DNA of 5,833 bases from Rhodospirillales bacterium. Lineage in GTDB: Bacteria > Pseudomonadota > Alphaproteobacteria > Rhodospirillales > 2-02-FULL-58-16. Shown piece by piece: positions 1-5,373 of this stretch; position 1 is the first letter of the stretch, and every line of letters begins with the position of its first letter. A program made the position numbers and the translations under genes. Where the stretch lies: assembly GCA_021775195.1 (NCBI GenBank), contig JAJFIG010000372.1, forward strand, positions 1-5,833, written 5' to 3'. Under the pieces are notes generated by a model, which did no database searches, was not told the origin of the DNA, and saw nothing but the letters and a program-made list of their open reading frames with translations.

Positions 1-755
1 TCGATCATCCGACAATGGTCAAGGACGGCTCCGGGTGGGGCAGCATGGCCGGTGTTTCGGCGGCCTTTCTCGCCAGGGACGGTTTTACCGGCGCCCCGGC
101 GCTGACCGTCGAGATGCCGGACGTGGATGATCTGTGGCGCGACCTCGGCACCAACTGGCTGATCCTGGAGCAGTATTTCAAACCCCATCCGGTCTGCCGT
201 TGGACCCAGCCCGCCATCGAGGCCACCCTTGCCCTGAAGCGGTCCCACGGGATCGACGGGGACGCCATCGAACATATCGAGGTGGTGACGTTTCACGAGG
301 CTAGGCGGCTGGCCACGAGCCGCCCGACGAACACCGAGGAAGCGCAGTACAGCCTGCCGTTTCCGACCGCCGCCGCCGCCGTTCGCGCCAAGGTGGGGCC
401 GGACGAGGTGGTGGGAGAAGCCTTGACGGACCCGGCAATCCTGCGCCTTTCGGATAGCATGGTGGTGAGCGAATTGGCGCGCTATAACGCCGAGTTCCCG
501 GCCCGCCGCCTTGCCCATGTCTCCCTGGTCCTGAAGGACGGACGAACGTTGACTTCCGACACTACGGAAGCACGCGGCGACCCGGACGCGCATTTGCCGG
601 ATGCGGAGATCCGGTCCAAGTTTCACGCAATCGCCGACCCCAGGCTGGGCGGGGATCGCGCCGATGAAATCGAACGCTGCATAGACGGCTTGGATTTAAG
701 TTGCGATTTTCAAAGCCTGGTACGGGTACTCTCGCCTCCCACCGGGGCCGAATAA
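1..755 (+). CDS. MmgE/PrpD family protein, C-terminal part (5' end outside window)
   Basis: The reading frame is open from base 3 to the TAA at 753-755. The first ATG, at 15, is internal: the codons before it read DHPT, and the segment from MVKDG to GFTGAP (residues 1-27 counted from that ATG) matches the middle of MmgE/PrpD proteins, which are normally about 450 aa. About 250 residues are visible, so roughly the N-terminal 200 are missing. Family-like landmarks are the KPHPVCRWTQPAIEA stretch (residues 56-70), EAQYSLPFPTAAA (109-121), and near the C-terminus LKDGR with a following RGDP (173-190). Characterised members include 2-methylcitrate dehydratase and cis-aconitate decarboxylase, so a cytoplasmic acid dehydratase, decarboxylase or isomerase is expected. 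The substrate cannot be told from this fragment. Many PrpD-type proteins have His where this one has Gln in the WTQPA motif, which suggests an uncharacterised branch rather than true PrpD. The family call is firm; the reaction is not. Confidence 0.9.
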   Translation, partial: DHPTMVKDGSGWGSMAGVSAAFLARDGFTGAPALTVEMPDVDDLWRDLGTNWLILEQYFKPHPVCRWTQPAIEATLALKRSHGIDGDAIEHIEVVTFHEARRLATSRPTNTEEAQYSLPFPTAAAAVRAKVGPDEVVGEALTDPAILRLSDSMVVSELARYNAEFPARRLAHVSLVLKDGRTLTSDTTEARGDPDAHLPDAEIRSKFHAIADPRLGGDRADEIERCIDGLDLSCDFQSLVRVLSPPTGAE

Positions 756-765
756 CGGCCCCCGG
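742..765. terminator. GC-rich stem-loop between convergent genes, possible bidirectional terminator
   Basis: The left arm CCGGGGCCG (742-750) pairs with CGGCCCCCGG (756-765). This gives nine base pairs with one bulged C, closing a five-base AATAA loop that contains the first gene's stop codon region. It lies at the end of the MmgE/PrpD gene and 7 bp beyond the stop of the convergent corrinoid gene, so it would form in both transcripts. No T-tract follows on either strand, so it is not a classical intrinsic terminator. It may instead protect the 3' ends or work together with Rho. Its position supports a role, but this is inference. Confidence 0.45.
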
Positions 766-772
766 GATTCCG

Positions 773-1498
773 TCATCCAGCATGGACCATCGCGTCGACG
801 GAACCCTGGCGCCGGGCCATGAACGACACGGCGGTTTCGACGGCGACGGCGGCGTCGCGGCAAAAGGCGTCGGCGCCGACATAGTCGCAAAATTCCGCGT
901 TCAAGGGTGCGCCGCCGATGAGGACGATGCAGTCGCTTCGGATGCCCTTCTCCTTCATGGCCTCGACGACGATCTTCATATAGGCCATGGTCGTGGTCAG
1001 AAGGGCCGACATGCCGAGGATATCGGGATTGTGTTCCTCGATCGCCGCCAGGTAGTCCTCGATAGAATTGTTGACGCCTATATCGATGACCTCGAAACCG
1101 GCGCCCTCCATCATTATGGAGACCAAATTCTTGCCGATATCGTGGATGTCGCCCTTGACCGTGCCGATGACGAACTTGCCGACCTGGGGGGCGCCGCTTT
1201 CCGCCAGCAGGGGCTTGAGGATCGCCATGCCCGCCTTCATGGCGTTGGCGGACATCAGCACCTCGGGCACGAACAGGATGCCGTCGCGGAAATCGACGCC
1301 GACGATGCGCATGCCCTCGACCTGGGCCTCGGTCAGGACCCTGTAGGGCTCCCAGCCCCGGGCCAGCAGTATCCCGGTGCCCTCGAGGATCTCGTCGCCG
1401 AACCCCTCGTAGAGGTCGTCGTGCATCTGCTTGACCAGCTCGCCGTCGTCAAGGGCCGCCAGATCGATGTCGACTTCCGGCTCTTCGTCTCCGGCCAT
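773..1498 (-). CDS. B12-binding corrinoid protein of a methyltransferase system (MttC/MtbC-like)
   Basis: This is a 241-aa cytoplasmic protein with the two-domain layout of methyltransferase corrinoid proteins. A helical cap domain covers about residues 15-100, with the typical stretch VGVDFRDGILFVPEVLMSA (67-85). A Rossmann-like cobalamin-binding domain follows at about 105-225. The cobalamin signature is complete: D117-x-H119-x-x-G122 (DIHDIGK, with His119 the expected lower axial ligand), S164-x-L166 and GG at 195-196. By family knowledge such proteins shuttle a methyl group from a substrate-specific methyltransferase (for example for methylamines or glycine betaine) to a second methyltransferase acting on tetrahydrofolate or coenzyme M. 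Neither partner is visible here, so the substrate is unknown. The start at 1498 follows a good GGGAGA ribosome site (1507-1512, 8-nt spacing). The N-terminus is acidic. The length is slightly above the usual 210-230 aa. No B12 riboswitch is recognised upstream. Confidence 0.92.
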   Translation of the reverse strand: MAGDEEPEVDIDLAALDDGELVKQMHDDLYEGFGDEILEGTGILLARGWEPYRVLTEAQVEGMRIVGVDFRDGILFVPEVLMSANAMKAGMAILKPLLAESGAPQVGKFVIGTVKGDIHDIGKNLVSIMMEGAGFEVIDIGVNNSIEDYLAAIEEHNPDILGMSALLTTTMAYMKIVVEAMKEKGIRSDCIVLIGGAPLNAEFCDYVGADAFCRDAAVAVETAVSFMARRQGSVDAMVHAG

Positions 1499-1506
1499 GG
1501 AAAAGG

Positions 1507-1512
1507 TCTCCC
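1507..1512 (-). promoter_or_regulatory. Ribosome binding site of the corrinoid protein gene
   Basis: Read on the minus strand the sequence is GGGAGA, eight bases before the ATG at 1498. It supports that start codon. Confidence 0.6.
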
Positions 1513-1614
1513 GAAAAAGGTCGCAACACGCTCAGGCTAGCTCAACCATAACCGCTTGCTGTCGCAACGAAGACATAGTTTTTCTGAAAGCCGACATCAG
1601 GCGTCCCCGTCACC

Positions 1615-1653
1615 AACGATTGGAAAATTAGCCTTATTGATCTCATAATCGTT
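1615..1653. repeat. Inverted repeat overlapping the divergent promoter region
   Basis: AACGATT (1615-1621) and AATCGTT (1647-1653) are perfect reverse complements, with centres 32 bp apart, about three helical turns. One arm overlaps the candidate -35 and the other overlaps the end of the candidate -10 of the gene at 1710. This geometry would suit a dimeric or looping regulator. A 7-bp match is short enough to arise by chance. Confidence 0.3.
1620..1649 (+). promoter_or_regulatory. Candidate sigma70-type promoter for the secreted 254-aa protein
   Basis: A -35 like TTGGAA (1620-1625, four of six consensus bases) and a -10 like CATAAT (1644-1649, five of six) are 18 bp apart. They lie inside the most A+T-rich stretch of the window, in the divergent gap upstream of the gene at 1710. 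The start point would fall near 1656, giving a leader of about 54 nt. This is read by eye; no other plus-strand pair in the gap matched better. Confidence 0.45.
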
Positions 1654-1656
1654 CAA
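1627..1656 (-). promoter_or_regulatory. Weak candidate promoter for the corrinoid protein gene
   Basis: On the minus strand TTGAAC (1651-1656) and GCTAAT (1627-1632) are 18 bp apart, each matching four of six consensus bases. If real, it overlaps the opposite-facing candidate promoter, so the two genes would compete for polymerase. The leader would be about 120 nt. The match is weak and the true promoter may be elsewhere in 1499-1709. Confidence 0.2.
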
Positions 1657-1709
1657 AATGATGGGGCAAAGCCCGGGATCAGCAAGGGAACCGGTCATCG
1701 CCGGACAAA

Positions 1710-2474
1710 TTGACCATGGTTGACAGACAGGGCGACACGACGACAGGTCGGGTGTTTTTTGGAACGGCGATCATGGCCGTGGCGTTGCTGTGGCTGTTGC
1801 CGGGCACGGCCAAGGCCGGCGGGACAGAGTCCTCGGGCACTGGCTTCATCTCCGCGGTGACCGCCCAGATCGGCCAGGCAAGGGACGGTTCGGGCCGGGT
1901 CGCGGTCAGGGTCATCGACGCCGAGGGACAGGACGTCACCGCGGCGGTCCGGCGCCGGGATTACCTGGGATGGAGCCTGGAACGGGACGGCAAGGCGGTG
2001 GACGGGGCCGGGTACCTGCGGCCGGGGGCCTATTCATTGCGCCTCAGGTACGGGGACAGCGAGCTCCGGTCCCCCGTCAATGTCGCGCCAGGAAACCTGA
2101 CGACGGTCACCATCCGCCCCGGCGTCGTCCGGGTTGTGCCGGGCCAACCACACAGGGCCCAGGATCCGGCAACGCTCATCTTCACGGCGGCACCGGACGA
2201 AATCAGCGAAGGAACCTTCGCCCGGCGCGGATGCGCCGTGGTCGGAGCCAACATCGCCATGATCCGGAAATTCCCGGCGGCCGGTCCCGGCGGCGAGATA
2301 TTTCTTCCCCCCGGTCTTTACCGGATGATCACCGAATACGGCCGCCAGACTATGAACACGATCTGGGTGCGGCTGAGGCCGGGACGGGCGGTCTCGCTCA
2401 TGCTCGGTGAAACGGGAGCGCACGGGAACCACGTCGCCCGGGCGCCGGTCTTCGCCGGTAAATGCTACTTCTGA
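1710..2474 (+). CDS. Secreted protein of unknown function with two PG-x-Y beta units
   Basis: This 254-aa protein has a clear N-terminal signal peptide: R14, a hydrophobic core at about 16-30, and an AKA cleavage site after residue 36. The mature chain has no membrane segment. It contains two segments with the same pattern of a PGxY strand, a short turn and a second strand. The first is at 105-138 (RPGAYSLRLRYG, then VNVAPGNLTTVTI) and the second at 200-232 (PPGLYRMITEYG, then VRLRPGRAVSLML). This resembles tandem small beta-sandwich domains of the PEGA or carboxypeptidase-regulatory type, but I cannot assign a family. The only two cysteines, C175 and C252, flank the second unit and could form a disulfide after export. 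The start codon is uncertain between ATG 1710 and ATG 1716, two codons apart. Neither has a good ribosome site: the nearest purine run, AAGGGAA at 1684-1690, is about 19 nt away. The gene converges on the ankyrin gene with only 9 bp between stops. Confidence 0.8.
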   Translation: MTMVDRQGDTTTGRVFFGTAIMAVALLWLLPGTAKAGGTESSGTGFISAVTAQIGQARDGSGRVAVRVIDAEGQDVTAAVRRRDYLGWSLERDGKAVDGAGYLRPGAYSLRLRYGDSELRSPVNVAPGNLTTVTIRPGVVRVVPGQPHRAQDPATLIFTAAPDEISEGTFARRGCAVVGANIAMIRKFPAAGPGGEIFLPPGLYRMITEYGRQTMNTIWVRLRPGRAVSLMLGETGAHGNHVARAPVFAGKCYF

Positions 2475-2483
2475 GGCCGGGCT

Positions 2484-5339
2484 CTAATTCACACCCAGTT
2501 CGCGCAGGCGCTCTTTCGCCTTGGCGTTGCCGGCGGCGGCGGAGCGCCGGTAAAGGCGGACCGCCAGGGCGCGGTCCTTGGGCACGCCCTTGGCGCCGTT
2601 CTCGTAGGCCGCGGCGATGTTGTTCAGGTGATACCTGCCGTTCTTGTTGCCGGCGCGGATGAACCAGTTTTCGGCCTGGTCCCAGTCCTTGCGGACGCCG
2701 AGGCCGTGGGCATAAAGGAAGCCGACGTTGAACATGGCGTTGGTGTTGCCGAGGTTGGCCGACTGGCGGAACCATTTCATGGCCTCGGCGTTGTTGCGCG
2801 TCACCCCCAGTCCGTTGCGGTAGAGGAAACCGATGTTGTTGCGGGCCTCGGTGCTGCCCCGCTCCGACGCCTTCAGGTACCAGCGCATGGCCTCGGCGTA
2901 ATCCGTCTTCACGGCCTGACCCAACTGGTGCATGCGGCCGATCTTGTTCATGGCCGAGACGTTATTTTTTTTCGCCGCTGACCGGTAAAGCCTGAGGGCC
3001 TCGGCGTAGTCCTTCTTGACCCCGCGCCCGCGGGAATACATCCGGCCCAGGCGATAGAGGCCGCTGCCGTGCTTTTGATCAGCCGCCTTGCGGTACCAGC
3101 GCAGGGCCTCGTTGTGGTCCTTCTTGACGCCCTCGCCGCGCTCGTACAGGCGCCCGACATTGACCTGGGCCCAGGCGACGCCCTTGTCGCCCGCCCGCCG
3201 GTACCAGGTGACGGCCTTGGCGGGGTCGCGGCGGGTCCCCCGGCCCTCCTCGAACATGTGGCCGAGATAGGCCATGGAGCCGGCGTGGCCGCGCCCGGCG
3301 AGGTCGGTGAACATCCGGAAGGCGCGCTCGCGGTCGACGGGGTGGTCACGGGCCTCGCCGAAATAGGCGCGGGCCGACTCGTAGCGCCGTTCCAGGGGAT
3401 CGATGCGGGTCGTCGCCGAACCGGACGTGCTCGGTTTGCGTTCTCTCGCGGCGACGGAACCGCCGGCGGCGCGGAGGGCCTGCTCGAAGGACTCACGCTT
3501 GGAGCGGGAGACCATATCGAGCGGTGCCTTCCCCTTCTCGTTGCGCAGGCCCGGATCGGCCCCGGCGGCCAGCAGGGCCTTGAACGACTCGAGCTTTTTC
3601 TTCTTGGCGGCCATGTGGAGCGGCGTGTTGCCGCCCTTGCCGCGGCCATTGATGTCGACGCCGGCCTTGGCGAGATCGGGGATGATCTCGGCGAACCCGT
3701 CCATGGCAACCAAATGGATCAGATTGAATGGAAATCCCGGCGGCACGTACCCGGCGTCGGCGCCGTTGGCGAGCATGAACCGGATCAGGTCGACATCACG
3801 TTTTTCGAAGATGCGGAGAAACGGCGTGATCTTGTCCTTGCCGGGGGTGTTGGGCGAGGCGCCGTTCTCGACCAGCAGTTTCGCCATGGCGCTATACCCT
3901 TCGCGGGTCGCCAGGCTCAGCACCGGCTCGTCGTAATTTTCGACGAAAAAATTCGCGTCGGCGCCGAGGGCAAGAAGCGAGGTGGCAAGCGCCACGTTGT
4001 TGTCGCCCACCATATCGGACAAAAGCTCGTTGACCTTGGCCTGTGCCTTCTTCTTGGTGGACTCGGGATTGGCGAGCGCACGTTGCCTTTCGAGGTGATC
4101 CTTTACCGGCCGGCCCTTCGCCCTGGCCTCCTCGAGTCTTACGGTCGCGATGTCGGCGGCGGTTTGCCCCCGGGCGTTGCGCACCCCTGAATCGGCGCCG
4201 GCATAAAGCAATAGGTAGAGATCTCCAAAACCTTCCGCCGTCAGCATCAACGGCGTCATGCCGATAAGATCCGGTTCCATCTTGGCGCTCTTGGGAATCT
4301 GGGCATTCACGTTTGCGCCGGCGCCGAGAAGGTAGATGAACATGTTACGGTTGCCCGCAATCTTGAAGGCAGCGGCGATGAGCGGGGTGATTCCCGTCGA
4401 CGACACGTAATCGATGGAAAGGCCGGCCTCGACAAAGGCGTTGACGACGTCGATGTGTCCACTCTGCACGGCATAGGTCAACGCGTTTTCGCCATGGGCA
4501 TTTTCCGCATAGGGGTCGGCACCGCGCGCGATCAGCAGCTTGACCGTTCCCGCATGGCCTCGGTCGGCCGCAACGAACAGGGCCGTTACCCGTGAGAACT
4601 GACTTCCGTATTCGCCACCCCGGTAGTCGATGACGGCACCGGCGTCGAGCAGAGCTTCGATGGCCCGGTTGGATCCGCGAGCCGCCGCGACTTTGAGCGC
4701 CGTCTGCCCACGCTGGGGCGATTCCAGGTTGGGATTGGCGCCTGCCTCAAGCAGTACCTTCACAACGCCGTCGTGGCCTTCGCGCGCCGCGATGGCCAGT
4801 GGAAACGCCGTGGTCTCGTCGGCGGCGTTGACGTTGGCGCCGGCGGCGATGGCGCGGCGGGCCGCATCGACGTCGCCGCCTTGGGCCGCCTTCATCAGGC
4901 GTTCCTCCCGGGGGCCGAAGCCGGTGTCCGGGCGAACGATCTTGTCTATTGCCTCGACCTTGGCGGAAACGTCGACGGGGTTGGCGGAGACGATGACCGC
5001 CGTCATCAGGGGCTCGGCCTCGCCCGTCGCCTCCTTGACGGTCGCCTTCACCGTTGGGTGCTTGACCTCGCTGACCGTCCACTGGCCGACATCGAGGGAT
5101 CCGAGGTCGGGGTCCTCGAGGGTGACGGTGACGGGATCGCCCGGTTGCGGCGCCAGGGAGCCGGCGACGCGGATGGTGATGGTGTCGCCGGCGACGTCCT
5201 TGACCTGGCCCTTGATCTCGGCGCCGTGGGCGCCGGCGGTGAAGGCGAGGACGAAGACCATCGCCAGGGAGCCGAAGAACCGCCGCGCCGGGGCGGCCCG
5301 GTCCCTTCCGCTCGTCACGCAGGCTCCAACCTTGGTCAT
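2484..5339 (-). CDS. Exported ankyrin-repeat and Sel1-like-repeat protein
   Basis: This is a 951-aa protein. Residues 1-40 form a signal peptide: R19-R20, hydrophobic core 21-34, cleavage likely after A37 (AGA) or A40. Residues 41-122 form a small beta-rich domain (EIKGQVKDVAGDTITIRV, then a PQPGDPVTVTLEDP turn) ending in SANP. Residues about 144-400 and 436-630 hold 13-14 ankyrin repeats with typical GADP/GANVN turns and TPL-xxA helix starts; a charged, Lys/Glu-rich linker at about 400-440 separates the two blocks. After a Ser/Thr-rich hinge (630-650) come seven Sel1-like repeats at 685-937, each 36 aa except the last (37). Both repeat types form solenoids that bind other proteins, so a periplasmic or surface scaffold is likely; no catalytic motif is seen. 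I chose ATG 5339 because GGAGAGG lies just upstream and the signal peptide follows at once. An in-frame start at 5633 would add 98 low-complexity residues that read across the upstream gene. The mature chain has no cysteine. Confidence 0.9.
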   Translation of the reverse strand: MTKVGACVTSGRDRAAPARRFFGSLAMVFVLAFTAGAHGAEIKGQVKDVAGDTITIRVAGSLAPQPGDPVTVTLEDPDLGSLDVGQWTVSEVKHPTVKATVKEATGEAEPLMTAVIVSANPVDVSAKVEAIDKIVRPDTGFGPREERLMKAAQGGDVDAARRAIAAGANVNAADETTAFPLAIAAREGHDGVVKVLLEAGANPNLESPQRGQTALKVAAARGSNRAIEALLDAGAVIDYRGGEYGSQFSRVTALFVAADRGHAGTVKLLIARGADPYAENAHGENALTYAVQSGHIDVVNAFVEAGLSIDYVSSTGITPLIAAAFKIAGNRNMFIYLLGAGANVNAQIPKSAKMEPDLIGMTPLMLTAEGFGDLYLLLYAGADSGVRNARGQTAADIATVRLEEARAKGRPVKDHLERQRALANPESTKKKAQAKVNELLSDMVGDNNVALATSLLALGADANFFVENYDEPVLSLATREGYSAMAKLLVENGASPNTPGKDKITPFLRIFEKRDVDLIRFMLANGADAGYVPPGFPFNLIHLVAMDGFAEIIPDLAKAGVDINGRGKGGNTPLHMAAKKKKLESFKALLAAGADPGLRNEKGKAPLDMVSRSKRESFEQALRAAGGSVAARERKPSTSGSATTRIDPLERRYESARAYFGEARDHPVDRERAFRMFTDLAGRGHAGSMAYLGHMFEEGRGTRRDPAKAVTWYRRAGDKGVAWAQVNVGRLYERGEGVKKDHNEALRWYRKAADQKHGSGLYRLGRMYSRGRGVKKDYAEALRLYRSAAKKNNVSAMNKIGRMHQLGQAVKTDYAEAMRWYLKASERGSTEARNNIGFLYRNGLGVTRNNAEAMKWFRQSANLGNTNAMFNVGFLYAHGLGVRKDWDQAENWFIRAGNKNGRYHLNNIAAAYENGAKGVPKDRALAVRLYRRSAAAGNAKAKERLRELGVN
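2529..3287 (-). repeat. Array of seven Sel1-like repeats (108-bp coding period)
   Basis: Seven consecutive units begin at residues 685, 721, 757, 793, 829, 865 and 901 of the ankyrin/Sel1 protein. The core pattern is A-x-x-x-G-x-x-Y-x-x-G-x-G-V-x-x-D-x-x-E-A-x-x-W-Y-x-x-A. Units 721 and 757 share about half of their residues. The unit at 793 has lost the second glycine of GxGV (GQAV), and the last unit has one extra residue (AKGVPKD). A degenerate helical pair before (652-684) and a short helix after (938-951) probably cap the array. Confidence 0.88.
3450..4910 (-). repeat. Ankyrin repeat region, two blocks with a charged linker
   Basis: This region codes for residues about 144-630. Repeats start near residues 144, 176, 211, 251, 283, 316, 360 and 391 (the last incomplete), and then near 436, 470, 504, 537, 570 and 603. 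Clear matches to the ankyrin consensus are LLEAGANPN, LLIARGADP, TPLMLTAEG, TPLHMAA and LLAAGADP. Some units are longer than 33 aa, notably 211-250 and 316-359, which carry extra loops (YRGGEYGSQF, and IPKSAKMEPDL) that may form binding surfaces. The exact count depends on how the degenerate units are scored. Confidence 0.85.
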
Positions 5340-5342
5340 GGT

Positions 5343-5349
5343 CCTCTCC
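5343..5349 (-). promoter_or_regulatory. Ribosome binding site of the ankyrin/Sel1 gene
   Basis: On the minus strand GGAGAGG ends three bases before ATG 5339, with its GGAG core six bases away. It settles the start codon against the much longer in-frame extension to 5633. It lies in the 34-bp gap after the stop of the upstream gene; that gap shows no terminator, so translation probably restarts on a shared mRNA. Confidence 0.7.
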
Positions 5350-5373
5350 GTTTGGTTGGCGTTGGCCGGCCGG

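Noticed and set aside
701..1540. A 279-aa plus-strand open frame opposite the corrinoid protein gene
   Set aside because: The minus strand there codes for a protein with a complete B12-binding motif. The plus frame is His/Asp-rich, shows no domain and overlaps the end of the MmgE/PrpD gene.
1520..1568. An 8-bp direct repeat GTCGCAAC (1520-1527 and 1561-1568) as a possible operator pair
   Set aside because: The spacing of 41 bp is near four helical turns, but a repeated 8-mer is not surprising in a stretch this long and nothing else supports it.
1664..1703. Small hairpins GGGC-AAA-GCCC (1664-1674) and CCGG-TCATCG-CCGG (1690s) in the leader of the secreted protein gene
   Set aside because: Each has only four pairs. 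They might affect translation, given the poor ribosome site, but are too short to call.
1499..1709. A possible B12 riboswitch ahead of the corrinoid gene
   Set aside because: I could not find a B12-box-like GCCACTG element or the long multi-stem layout in the 211 bp.
1790..2410. A 206-aa plus-strand frame inside the secreted protein gene
   Set aside because: It is Arg/Gly/Pro-rich with no hydrophobic pattern. The other frame has a signal peptide and regular beta patterns.
2529..3287. Regular 108-bp periodicity that could suggest a CRISPR array or satellite repeat
   Set aside because: The period comes from 36-aa Sel1 units that have diverged; there are no identical repeats with unique spacers.
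3069..4190. A 373-aa open frame on the plus strand inside the ankyrin/Sel1 gene
   Set aside because: It is antisense to clear ankyrin and Sel1 repeats. Long antisense frames are expected in GC-rich coding DNA; it has no recognisable domain and looks like a mirror of the repeats.
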